A stretch of 61,638 nucleotides of DNA from an uncultured Geobacteraceae bacterium (lineage in GTDB: Bacteria > Desulfobacterota > Desulfuromonadia > Geobacterales > Pseudopelobacteraceae): positions 1 to 61,638 of the forward strand of contig CAIMXI010000262.1 of NCBI GenBank assembly GCA_903845365.1. The letters are read 5' to 3'. Numbering within the stretch: position 1 is the stretch's first letter; the number at the start of each line of letters is the position of its first letter. The notes beneath the pieces were generated by a model. It saw nothing but the letters and a program-made list of their open reading frames with translations, was not told the DNA's origin and did no database searches. Position numbers and translations under genes: made by a program. Shown here piece after piece: positions 20,550 through 29,400 of this stretch.

Positions 20550-21761
20550 TTATTTTCGGTACGAAATCTTTATCATATACGGCTCATATTTGTCCACCTT
20601 CAGATGCGGATTACGGCTGAGAGAGTTTGCCAGATAGAGACTGTTTTCCGGATAGCTGACAACAAATTCGTCAAGCCCTACCGCCTCGACAGCGGTCACC
20701 CAGGTGATGCCGCCCAGTGTCGACTTCAAGTCAAGAGTTTTCTCTACACCCTGTAATCCATCCACCTTAACAGTTATCTTGCGCGTAGAGCCTTTAATGT
20801 GCCTGGCAAATTTATCGAGGAGAGTAGGAATTACCTTGTCGGATAACGATTGCAACCCCTTGGCGGTGGCATCCTCAAGGCTTGCGGCATTCCCGTGGGC
20901 TTCGGCGGTGCCGGCGCCAAGAATTACAAACTGATTTGTCTCCTGCGACCTGGACATCAGCCGGTAGGTCAGTCTGACTGTGACCCTGTTATAAGGCATC
21001 TCAACGTCATAACCGATGTCCTCCCCCTTATTCTGAGTAACATTATAGTCCACCTTGCCAATCAGGATAACATTGCTGAGAAATTTATAGATCAGGCTTC
21101 GCATGGTCAGGAAGTTGCCGCTTTTCATCGCTTTTTCAACAGATTCCGCATCCATCGCCTGGGTTGCGGCCACGTCGGTAACTGTAAATCCCTGATCGAC
21201 CAGTTTGTCGATGAGACTTTCGGAAAATATGTTCGTTTCATCCTGCTCGTCGGTCGTATGTGACTTTCTTTTGGTGGTTTTAGATCCCTCCTTGGATACC
21301 ACCGTGGTCGACTCAACTTCGGTATGTACCTTGGGTTTTCGGGCTGGAACAAACACAGCCACCGAACGGTTGAGAGCCAGAGAGGAAATAGCCTCAGCCG
21401 CAATTGCCGGTTCAACGCAGGCATTAACCGTTATGTTATAGATATCACCATCCCGTTTTTCATCCAGAGTTTTGTATGAGGATATGTACCCTTTTACCTG
21501 TGTGCTGACCATGTCATCCAGAAGCAATGAATTCTGCACCAGACTCTGTGCCCGCACCTCAACACCAACTACCGTTTCCACGGCAGCCCAACGGGCACGC
21601 GCTACAGCCTCAAGCTTCGCGGAAGGCATATCATTATTGATTATTGCAGCCGCCCCTTTAGAATCAATACACTTCAACTCAGCAGCAGTCGCTGTTTTAC
21701 CATGCGCGAGATGGAGGATTGCAGTGATGATAACGATTAGTGCAGTTTTCGGAAGGCTCAT
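20550..21761 (-). CDS. Secreted FlgT/LPP20-like protein
   Basis: A 403-residue exported protein with a signal peptide (cleavage near ATAAE, about 27). The first mature domain (SAKLEAVARARWAAVETVVGVEV, then LLDDMVSTQVKGYISSYK) has the repeated alpha-beta pattern of the FlgT N-terminal and LPP20 families. The middle resembles the anticodon-like FlgT region, and the C-terminal 75 residues are beta-rich. A good AAGGAG lies ahead of the ATG at 21761. It is upstream of the FadL-like gene. No flagellar genes are near, so a flagellar role is not supported. An envelope-assembly role alongside the CsgG-type protein is possible. Confidence 0.6.
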   Translation of the reverse strand: MSLPKTALIVIITAILHLAHGKTATAAELKCIDSKGAAAIINNDMPSAKLEAVARARWAAVETVVGVEVRAQSLVQNSLLLDDMVSTQVKGYISSYKTLDEKRDGDIYNITVNACVEPAIAAEAISSLALNRSVAVFVPARKPKVHTEVESTTVVSKEGSKTTKRKSHTTDEQDETNIFSESLIDKLVDQGFTVTDVAATQAMDAESVEKAMKSGNFLTMRSLIYKFLSNVILIGKVDYNVTQNKGEDIGYDVEMPYNRVTVRLTYRLMSRSQETNQFVILGAGTAEAHGNAASLEDATAKGLQSLSDKVIPTLLDKFARHIKGSTRKITVKVDGLQGVEKTLDLKSTLGGITWVTAVEAVGLDEFVVSYPENSLYLANSLSRNPHLKVDKYEPYMIKISYRK

Positions 21762-21786
21762 ACATAATTCTCCTTTATATTTTTAT

Positions 21787-21879
21787 AGCCCTAAAAATGA
21801 ATTGATTACCTTCTGCACCTCGGCAATAGAGACGCTATTATTGCTGTCAATATGAACACACATCAGTGTCGGGTCTCCA
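21787..21879 (-). pseudogene. Dockerin-like C-terminal tail, first copy (fragment)
   Basis: The minus strand reads HIDSNNSVSIAEVQKVINSF followed by LGL and a stop at 21787-21789. This is an EF-hand/dockerin-like tail as found at the ends of many Geobacter secreted proteins. No start codon or body precedes it before dinD, so it is a remnant. A near-identical tail occurs at 23125-23210. Confidence 0.55.
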
Positions 21880-21880
21880 C

Positions 21881-22696
21881 CTATGACAATTTTTTATCCG
21901 CCTTGACTCTCCGTTCCAACTTCTTGATATCCTCTTCCGGCGGCAACTCCTCCGGTTTGATGTCGCTTTTTGCGAGCAATACTCTGACGTCCTTGTTGTT
22001 TTTGACATGCTCAGCAGTAATTCGCACTTCGCCGTGCAAGTCGTCCCGCTTGACGTTAAAATTGGTGATTTCCGTCGCCAAGTCCTTCGCCTTAATGGTT
22101 ATGGTCGGGAGAAAATCCGCCAATGGTCTGTTTTCGGGCATCCCCAATCGTTTCTTCATTTGCAGAGTCGTATGCCCTCCGAAAAGAGCATGATCACCTT
22201 TACTTCTTATTCGACCAAAGCCTTGATTATCGACGCCCCGCTCATAAATAATCTGGGAAAGTTCCGTTTCTGTGGCAACCAGCTTTTCCCGCGCCTGCAT
22301 ACGCTCGACCAGCAGTATCCGCTCTTCAAGAAGTTCCTGTTTGCGCGCCTGAATGGCAAAATAGCTCTGGGCAAATGCGATCTGTTCCTTGCGCGGATCA
22401 CCGTTTTGAGCAATAAGGTAGCAGGCGTAGCGGGTCAGCATGATGTCATTAACTTCTCGCTCGCTACCTGAACCAAGCTTGACCATTTTGTTGACGTCAA
22501 CAAAATGGTCATCAACACGCTGAGCAGAGTTCTCGCAGGCTATTTTCGCCTTGTCGATGACCTTGGAAAAGTTCCGCCATTCGTCGTAATCAAGCAAAAG
22601 CTGCAAATCTCTGGCAAACCAGTATTCAACGCCATCCTCCTGGTAGGAAGATCCCTCAAAACTTTTATTCAGCCTGACAATAGTTTCCTTCTTCAT
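21881..22696 (-). CDS. dinD: DNA-damage-inducible protein D-like
   Basis: A 271-residue DinD family protein. The N-terminal BRO-N-like domain (VEYWFARDLQLLLDYDEWRN, then YACYLIAQNGDPRKEQIAFAQSYFA) and the middle GVDNQGFGRIRSKGDHALFGG motif are diagnostic. In E. coli DinD is SOS-induced and modulates RecA. It stands alone, flanked on its 5' side by a REP-type palindrome and on both sides by dockerin-like fragments, which suggests it arrived as a cassette. I did not find a clear LexA box upstream. Confidence 0.85.
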   Translation of the reverse strand: MKKETIVRLNKSFEGSSYQEDGVEYWFARDLQLLLDYDEWRNFSKVIDKAKIACENSAQRVDDHFVDVNKMVKLGSGSEREVNDIMLTRYACYLIAQNGDPRKEQIAFAQSYFAIQARKQELLEERILLVERMQAREKLVATETELSQIIYERGVDNQGFGRIRSKGDHALFGGHTTLQMKKRLGMPENRPLADFLPTITIKAKDLATEITNFNVKRDDLHGEVRITAEHVKNNKDVRVLLAKSDIKPEELPPEEDIKKLERRVKADKKLS

Positions 22697-23073
22697 ATCC
22701 GATGCTTCCTTTTTATTATCGTTCCCACGCTCCAGCGTGGGAATGCAGCTCCGGACGCTCCAGCGTCACGTACAGCTACCACAACCGGTAAATCGCAACC
22801 AACCCATCTTCTCCAGCATAATGAGAAAAAGGGCAGCCATGATCAATGTTCAATGGTTCTGCCTGACGTGACGCTGGAGCGTCACTGGCTGCATTCCCAC
22901 GCTGGAGCGTGGGAACGATTTCAATGCCGTGGTCAACGTTGTTTATTTGCATTTATAAATGTGGTTTTTGTAGGGGGCTGCCGCACAAATCGCGGAGCCA
23001 ACTGCAGTGTTGTTGTTTCACCAATAAAATAATGATTTTTTTGTATACGATCAATATCGCTATGTCAAGAATT
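22697..23073. other. Gene-free stretch carrying a REP-type palindrome
   Basis: About 375 bases upstream of dinD. The left 220 bases are a composite palindrome (separate entry). The rest (22920-23073) shows no gene and no clear signal. Any dinD promoter must overlap or lie within the palindrome. Confidence 0.5.
22720..22917. repeat. Composite REP/BIME-like palindrome
   Basis: Outer arms at 22720-22749 and 22888-22917 are exact inverted copies of a 30-base word beginning cgttcccacgctccagcgtg. Inner arms at 22754-22771 and 22866-22883 are exact inverted copies of gacgctccagcgtcacgt. Each arm is itself a small hairpin (ccacgct/agcgtgg). This is the layout of REP elements mobilised by REP-associated tyrosine transposases. 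No such transposase is in the window. Confidence 0.8.
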
Positions 23074-23337
23074 CTAATAGTTCTTATTTATGAGACACAA
23101 ATCACTTTCATGTATCCGGGCGATAAACTGATCCTCAATCCCCAAAAAGCTGTTAATCACCTTCTGTACCTCGGCGATCGAGACGCTGCCGCTGCTGTCA
23201 ATATCCACCGCATAAACTCTTAATCCGTTTTCTGTGTTATGCAAAATTTTCATAGAGAAAGCTTTGTTTAAAAGATATGTGAACTGATTTGTTTGAAATA
23301 TATTTGAATCCCAAATAACATCTGTATATTGCATCAT
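23074..23337 (-). CDS. Small ORF with dockerin-like segment, second copy
   Basis: An 87-codon frame containing DIDSSGSVSIAEVQKVINSF near residues 45-64, matching the first tail at 21787-21879. The flanking residues match nothing I know. There is no signal peptide and no convincing ribosome-binding site. It is most likely a decayed end of a secreted protein gene that has been extended by chance, not a functional gene. Confidence 0.35.
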   Translation of the reverse strand: MMQYTDVIWDSNIFQTNQFTYLLNKAFSMKILHNTENGLRVYAVDIDSSGSVSIAEVQKVINSFLGIEDQFIARIHESDLCLINKNY

Positions 23338-23508
23338 ATCTGGAGCGCTACATTACTATATTGCCCATTTTTTTGTCGGTGGCACTGAAATTGCTTAGTT
23401 TCATTCTTCCATAGCGACACGCCTGCTACGAATGAGGTTATATACTTGACAGTTGGTTTAAGGTTCCTGGTGGGTACGTGAACATAGATTTAAAAAGAGG
23501 GATGACCC

Positions 23509-23694
23509 ATGTCTGGCTGTTTTGAAAATCCTGAATTGATGCCGCTTATTCAGACGTTGCGAGAATTGCAATCAAGCGGAAAGATAAAGCTTGCCCTCCT
23601 TTATGGTTCTTTTGCGAACGGTACCCAGCATTGTCGTTCTGATATAGACCTTGCACTTTCTCTCTCTCCAGACACTAACGATCGTGAAATTTAA
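23509..23694 (+). pseudogene. MNT-type nucleotidyltransferase, truncated
   Basis: A 61-residue fragment with the minimal nucleotidyltransferase signature LLYGSFANGTQHCRSDIDLALS (GS...SDIDL metal-binding loop), then a stop within the fold. Full MNT antitoxins have about 100-140 residues. Further short frames follow, such as 27 codons at 23752-23835 with GAGGAG ahead, but they do not complete the domain. It looks like a decayed antitoxin from an MNT/HEPN module. The ATG at 23509 follows a GAGGG site. Confidence 0.6.
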
Positions 23695-23891
23695 TTGCCG
23701 ACTGGGCACTGCACGAAAGTGAAAGTATCAGATCGAGGAGACAAAAAAACCATGCCGACTGATGAGCGTTTGATAGCATTTCTGCGGGAGTCTCTGGAGT
23801 ATTTTGAGACAAAGTTTACACTCTTGAAAAAGTGAAATGAGAACTGTACTGTAGGCGTTAAGTTGAGTTGATAATAAGGAGATAAAGAGCC

Positions 23892-24485
23892 ATGGCACTA
23901 CCAAAATTCAAGGAAGAAGATCGCTTCACCTACGCAGACTATCTGACATGGGATGACGACCAGCGTTGGGAGCTTATTGACGGAGAGGCATCCTGCATGA
24001 GTCCGGGGCCAAATCGGCTTCATCAGAAATGGCTTGGTGAGCTGTATAGGCAATTTGCAAATTACCTTGTGGGCAAGCCATGTGAAGTATACATGGCTCC
24101 ATTTGATGTCCGTCTGCAGGATCATTCGGATGCATCTGATGAACAAACCGTTACGGTTGTACAACCTGATTTGGTGATTATCTGCGACCTTAACAAGCTT
24201 GATGACCGTGGTGTCAAAGGTGCTCCTGACCTTGTGGTAGAGATCATTTCACCAAGCACCGCCAAGCGCGACATTAAGACCAAATTTGAACTTTATCAGC
24301 GCCACGGGGTAAAGGAATACTGGATTATATATCCAAATGACAGTACGCTTCTTGTTTATCGGCTTACTGATGATGCCGGATATTCGTCTCCAGAAGTTTT
24401 TGGAGAGGGAGATACAGTACCGGTTCCGCTCCTTGGAGATTTGGCAATAGATATGGGTAAGGTTTTCACAGGTTTGTTCCGCTGA
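23892..24485 (+). CDS. Uma2-family (DUF820) putative nuclease
   Basis: A 197-residue protein of the Uma2/DUF820 family with a PD-(D/E)XK-like fold. Signature segments are FTYADYLTWDDDQRWELIDG, VVQPDLVIICD, GAPDLVVEIISPST with the acidic core, and KFELYQRHGVKEYWII. The biological role of the family is not established. It is expanded in some cyanobacteria and Geobacter relatives. Two paralogues lie at 35627-36211 and 36267-36851. A strong AAGGAGAT precedes the start. It sits in an island of toxin/antitoxin-like genes. Confidence 0.85.
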   Translation: MALPKFKEEDRFTYADYLTWDDDQRWELIDGEASCMSPGPNRLHQKWLGELYRQFANYLVGKPCEVYMAPFDVRLQDHSDASDEQTVTVVQPDLVIICDLNKLDDRGVKGAPDLVVEIISPSTAKRDIKTKFELYQRHGVKEYWIIYPNDSTLLVYRLTDDAGYSSPEVFGEGDTVPVPLLGDLAIDMGKVFTGLFR

Positions 24486-24576
24486 AAAAAGAGATTTTAA
24501 GTGGGTATGAGTTTGTCGTGGTTAATGGAGGTTACTGGTTTGATCCTTGAGAATGATGAAGGTATATAGGGGGTAA

Positions 24577-25275
24577 ATGTCTATGTTTAGCACACGCAAT
24601 CTCCGTTGCGCCACAAACTCGGAGCAGGAGTATTATAACTCCTGTCTGTATCCTCTTCAGGATCAGGTTTGTCAGCTTGTTGGTTTTGGAGGGCTCTATC
24701 TCTCTGGTGGCACTGCCCTTTCCCGGATGTATTTCAATCATCGTTACTCAGATGATCTTGATTTTTTTTACAATGGCCATTTGCATCCCAAAGAAAACTT
24801 TGCAGTTGAGGTACATGAGAGCATTGAGCGTCTAGCATCGGTTTATCAGGTTGAAATAATTCTCAATAGCGATTACTTCAAGCGGATCATGGTAACGGAA
24901 CAAGAAACAATCCTTAAAGTTGAGTATATATATGAACCTTATACCCACATTGGTGATTTAGTTGAATGGTCAGGCTGTTTCGTTGACTCTCTCGAAAATA
25001 TTGGAGTCAACAAAATAACTGCAGCACAGGACAGAAAGACTGCAAAAGATTTTGTTGATCTCTATTTTTTGCTGCAAAAACTTGATTTAGAGCGACTGAT
25101 TCAGGGGGCAAAAGAAAAAATTGTGCCATTGGATTATGAAAGTACCGTATTGGCTTTTTCGGATCGCGTACTTGAAGGCACAGTAGTTATGAAGCAGACG
25201 CTTGAACCAGAGGAAATGAACCGGTTTGGCTCAGATCTGATAAGGAAATTAATCAATCATGCAAGAACGGTTTAA
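24577..25275 (+). CDS. AbiEii/AbiGii-type nucleotidyltransferase toxin
   Basis: A 232-residue nucleotidyltransferase. LYLSGGTALSRMYF and RYSDDLDFFYNG carry the GG(T)-x-SDDLDF catalytic loop of the AbiEii family, and ITAAQDRKTAKDFVDLYFLL is the conserved C-terminal motif. Family members modify RNA or tRNA and act as toxins of phage-defence systems. GGGGG precedes the ATG. The 3' end overlaps the next small gene by 17 bases, suggesting a two-gene module. No AbiEi-type antitoxin (winged-helix protein) was found upstream, where it usually lies. Confidence 0.82.
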   Translation: MSMFSTRNLRCATNSEQEYYNSCLYPLQDQVCQLVGFGGLYLSGGTALSRMYFNHRYSDDLDFFYNGHLHPKENFAVEVHESIERLASVYQVEIILNSDYFKRIMVTEQETILKVEYIYEPYTHIGDLVEWSGCFVDSLENIGVNKITAAQDRKTAKDFVDLYFLLQKLDLERLIQGAKEKIVPLDYESTVLAFSDRVLEGTVVMKQTLEPEEMNRFGSDLIRKLINHARTV

Positions 25276-25522
25276 TAAATATTTCTGGGATGGTGGTATC
25301 GATTGCTGCTCCGGGGTATACCGGCTTCGCCGCATAATCGAATATGCTTCATTTCCGGATTTAATCACGTATCCTTTTGAAGAGGTTAAGCAGTATTTGC
25401 CTCAGATAGATCTTCAGCGTTTAAGAACATCGCAGAACCGGATAGAATTTATGCAGTTAGTGAAGGGGAAAACGAACTCAGTAAACACTTGGGATGAAAT
25501 ATTTAAAGCAACTTACTTATAA
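25259..25522 (+). CDS. Small partner of the AbiEii-type gene
   Basis: An 87-residue protein overlapping the AbiEii-like gene by 17 bases. The KYFWDGGID start and the helical LITYPFEEVKQYLPQIDLQR segment recall small YFWD-type proteins often found next to AbiEii nucleotidyltransferases. I cannot name a domain with certainty. Position and size suggest an antitoxin or accessory subunit. That is inference. Confidence 0.6.
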   Translation: MQERFNKYFWDGGIDCCSGVYRLRRIIEYASFPDLITYPFEEVKQYLPQIDLQRLRTSQNRIEFMQLVKGKTNSVNTWDEIFKATYL

Positions 25523-25541
25523 GTGGTCGTTTGGGGGCAAT

Positions 25542-25862
25542 ATGGTGGAGTTTGGTGACATTTTGAAACTTTCGGAAAAGATACAACGGGAGTTTAAGCC
25601 TGATAAAATTATTTTGTTTGGCTCATACGCATGGGGAACACCGCAGGATGATTCAGATGTTGACCTTCTCGTAATCCTGCCATATCAGGGTAAGGCGTGG
25701 CGAACTGCTTCATCAATCAGAGAGCGAATACAAGCCAATTTTCCTTTGGATATTCTGGTGCGTAATGTTGAACAGATTCAATCAAGGCTGGCGATAAACG
25801 ATTCCTTCTTAACCGAAATTATGACAAGGGGAAAGGTTGTCTATGAAACCAGAAACTGCTGA
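25542..25862 (+). CDS. MNT-type nucleotidyltransferase (antitoxin-like)
   Basis: A 106-residue minimal nucleotidyltransferase. IILFGSYAWGTPQDDSDVDL shows the GS and DxD residues of the active site, and the length is complete. The ATG at 25542 is chosen because TTTGGGGGC lies just upstream. A longer frame from 25494 has no such site. In MNT/HEPN pairs this enzyme adds AMP to the HEPN toxin and silences it. Its 3' end overlaps by 20 bases a HEPN start, but that HEPN gene is truncated. Confidence 0.8.
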   Translation: MVEFGDILKLSEKIQREFKPDKIILFGSYAWGTPQDDSDVDLLVILPYQGKAWRTASSIRERIQANFPLDILVRNVEQIQSRLAINDSFLTEIMTRGKVVYETRNC

Positions 25863-25974
25863 ATGGATTGCAAAGGCGGAGGCTGATCTGGCGACTGCTC
25901 GTCGCGAGGCTGATGTAATTGATTCCGCCAATTACGACGCTGTCTGTTTTCATTCTCAACATGGAAATGTGTGA
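25843..25974 (+). pseudogene. HEPN-domain gene, truncated
   Basis: A 43-codon frame reads KPETAEWIAKAEADLATARR and then NYDAVCFHSQH before a premature end. The family continues as QxAEKxLKA with the RX4-6H ribonuclease motif, which is missing here. It overlaps the MNT gene, the standard arrangement. The toxin therefore appears dead while its antitoxin is intact. Confidence 0.65.
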
Positions 25975-26011
25975 TTTTGAGTGGTCATGGGCTTGGTGTG
26001 GTCTGTGCTTG

Positions 26012-26040
26012 TTGATGGTTGTATTTCAAATTTGAATAAT
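26012..26040 (+). promoter_or_regulatory. Predicted promoter of the PilY1 operon
   Basis: TTGATG (26012-26017) and AATAAT (26035-26040) are 17 bases apart. The spacer end and -10 overlap a perfect palindrome, ttcaaatttgaa, which could be an operator. The next gene start is at 26083. Confidence 0.45.
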
Positions 26041-26082
26041 ACGGGAAGTCCCTAGTTATTCATGTACGAGGAAGGGGGCGTT

Positions 26083-26418
26083 ATGAGTTGCATCAATATT
26101 AAGTTTCTAACATTTGTGTCATGTCTCTTGCTTTTGGCAACTGTTACGGTATCGACAACTTTTTCTGAAGAAACCAACGTTAAAAAGGAAGGTTATTACG
26201 TTGTAGTTGAGGGAAACGTAAGCCAGATCAGTGCCCTCATGCTTGTGATGGATGGCCAACAGTATCCGCTTTCTGGTTTTTGTAAAGTTTTTATAGGCGA
26301 TCTCCAAGGGCAGAAAACAACATTGCAGATGATAGCAGGCGTTGGAAAGATTGACTTGGCAAGAATTTACCTCCTTGGAGGCAGGGTCGAACAAATAGTC
26401 ATATTGAAGAATATCTAA
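26083..26418 (+). CDS. Small secreted protein heading the pilus-tip operon
   Basis: A 111-residue protein from the ATG at 26083, which follows AAGGGGGC. An upstream in-frame ATG at 26062 is less well placed. A signal peptide (FLTFVSCLLLLATVTVSTTF, cleavage near residue 30) leads into a short beta-rich domain (YYVVVEGNVSQISALMLVMD). I do not recognise the family. It lies 29 bases before pilY1 in the same direction, so it is likely co-expressed with it and periplasmic. Confidence 0.6.
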   Translation: MSCINIKFLTFVSCLLLLATVTVSTTFSEETNVKKEGYYVVVEGNVSQISALMLVMDGQQYPLSGFCKVFIGDLQGQKTTLQMIAGVGKIDLARIYLLGGRVEQIVILKNI

Positions 26419-26447
26419 GGCGTTTTTTACTTCGGATGAGGTGAACT

Positions 26448-29400
26448 ATGAATAAGGAATTGAGAAGTCCCAGTCGAGGTGTTTATTCAACTTTAGTTGC
26501 CATTATGGTGCTGCTGGTCTCCATTCTTTCGTGTCAAGTTTCCGAAGCCGCCACTAATACGCTCTATGTGACGCACAGCGTCGCCACAAACCTGCCCGGC
26601 ACCGGCACAGCCAAGGCGACGACCATCACCTCCGGATATACCACGCAGCGGAATATCTCGCTGGCTACCGCCACGACCCTTGCCAGCAATTACTTCTACG
26701 CGCTGATGTCCCCCACCGCGCCGACTGTCACCGGAACCCGCATGTCCGGCAGAGCCACAACGGTCAACACCTATCACACGCTTGGCAGAGCCTATTATAC
26801 ATCTACCCTGAGCAGCACCGCCGCCTATATTTCCGCCACCGGAATCACCGGGATTTTTTACGCTTCCAGCACCTCCACCAGCGACAAATTCAAGTTCATC
26901 CTCTATGACTTCGATCCGGCTACAAGAGCATCCGGTACCGTCGGCACCCAGATAGTTGCCAGCGCCGAGTACAGTTCCCCCTCTGCAGGCACCACGGCAA
27001 CCCTCATCAACGGAGTCACTGGTGTCTCTTTCAGCCTCGGTGCTGACTATACGCTGGCTGCGGGGCATCTCCTGATGCTTGAAATCCAGTACAAGCCCGC
27101 TGCCGCCAACAATGTCGGATACCTATTTTGCAACAGCAACGCAATATCTAAAATAGACTTTGACCTCAAATTTGATGTGACCACCGTAAGAACCGACACT
27201 AACGGCACAATTACGCCTCTTGGGATTACAACCGTACTCAAGGGAGCAAATCCAAGCTTCAGCATAACGCCAAACAGTGGTTACATGATAAATTCGTTGC
27301 AAGACACCGGTGCATCGCCCACAACAATATCTGCTGCAACCAACCAAACCTCAACTTATAACCATACCGCAACCAATGTGATTTCCAACCGTACTATTAC
27401 GGTCGCCTTCTTAAATTCTACCGGGATATTTACCATCGCACCAGGTGTGGGCGGCGCCATAACCTATCCCGCTGGAGGGATGAGTTGGTCCGGATCGCCG
27501 TATACGTTTAATTATTCAAATGTATGGCCAGGTACATATTCCTTTACCGTGACTCCCGACCCTGGTTACGGCATTGACTGGGTCCGGGTTAACGGGGTCG
27601 ATCAACCGGTTACCAGGGGCCAGACTTCCCCCATCAACGTATCGGCGACGGCTACGGCGGGGGGAACCACAACAATATCAGTACAGTTTGTGCCATATTA
27701 TATTGTGTCATTTAGTGGAAATGCCGGAGGTGCAGCAGGCGTTGGAGGGAGTATTTCCACTGCCGCCGGAGCATCACCAGTGTCGGTTCTATCTGGCGAT
27801 GACATAAACTTCCAGATCGATCCTGACACCGGCTATCGTATTTACTCAATTACCGACAACGGTGTTACGGTACCAAATCCGACGACAACCTACACAATTA
27901 GTAATGTAACGACAACGCATACGGTGGTGGTTACCTTCCTGCCGGTCTGCACTATCCACGCAGTTGCCGGGCCAAATGGAACCATATCGCCAATTAGTGA
28001 TGTTATCGTAGACTCCGGTAGCAACAGGAACTTCTCAATTACCGCCGATACCGGCTTCCGGGTAGATACTGTTGTAATAGACGGTGTTGCGCTTGCTGAA
28101 CCGGTTACCTCCTATACATTCACAAACGTGACTGCCGACCATACAATTGAAGTCACTTTTGTCCAATTTACCGTTCCAAGTACCTATTGCGCTGTTCCTG
28201 CCTTTATTACCACTCCGGTACCGCCAAACGTCATGTTGATGATGTCGGTTGAATCACCCATGGAAGGTGCGGCCAACCCTTCAGTAACCTGTACAGGTAC
28301 ACCGTCATCCCTAAACTATACATGCAGTTCCAGCGGACTGGGGGCGTATGACAACAGCAGAAACTATTATGGCTATTTCGAAAACTATAAATGTTACACC
28401 TACTCTGGGAGTGGAGCCACCGGTCTGTTCATCCCTTCCGGAGCGGCAACAAACCACCAATGCACGGCCGGCACGGCCTGGAGCGGAAATATGCTCAATT
28501 GGGCCACAATGCTGGCGGTTGATGCTTTCCGCAAGGCATACACCGGAGGTAATCGGGCAGTTGATACGACGACCGAAACTGTTCTGCTGGGAGCTGTAAA
28601 TGATGGCAGTTGGTTTCCGGTCAACCCGACCATCAGCAGCGCCGAGCGGTATATGCCGATCACCGGAACGAATCAGACGCGCACCATTATGAGGCAGGGT
28701 GCTGGAAGCGGCTTTGTACTCTGCCCCTCCGGATCGTCCTCGTGCAATGCGGGTAAATCTGGAAGCGGTGAAGCACAATGGCCTACCACAACCACTTCCG
28801 GCGCCAGCGCGTACAGCCTGCGCATCCTGGCCTGCAGTGCCACCGGCGGCGTTGAGGCTCGTTGTAACACCACCACCAATAAACCGGAAGGAACCATTCA
28901 GAGATATATGGGGAATCTCCGCTTTGCCCTGATGTCTTACGCTGCCGATAACAATCAGAACAGGGACGGGGGTATTCTGAGGGAAAAGATGAAATGGGTG
29001 GGGCCGAAAATTCCGTATGGTCTTAAATATCACGATGCCTCAAACGTTGTACAGACCTGTACTACTTCAACCGATTGTGACAACCCAGAGAAAGAGATCA
29101 ATACCGACGGCACCTTTGTCAACAATCCGGACGGCGTTTCCGGCGGCAACAGTGGTGTAATCAATTACATTAACAAATTTGCCTATAGTGCCGGCTACAA
29201 AGGGTACGATCCCGCCGGTGAAATGTATTACGAAGTGATCCGATACTTTAAAAACCTGTCGCCATCGGTAACCAACTACTGCAGCGGCGTAACCGAGCCG
29301 AATGACAACTTTGCAGTCTACTGCAACGCAACCAAGACCAATGCCAGGGGGTGGCGCGACCCGACCCTGTATCCCTGTTCACAGAATTTCGTTATTGCAA

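Noticed and set aside
20550-21761. Flagellar function for the FlgT-like protein
   Set aside because: No flagellar gene is in the window, and the fold family also includes non-flagellar envelope proteins.
28311-29033. 240-codon minus-strand frame inside pilY1
   Set aside because: Antisense shadow of a well-supported gene; no domain and no ribosome site.
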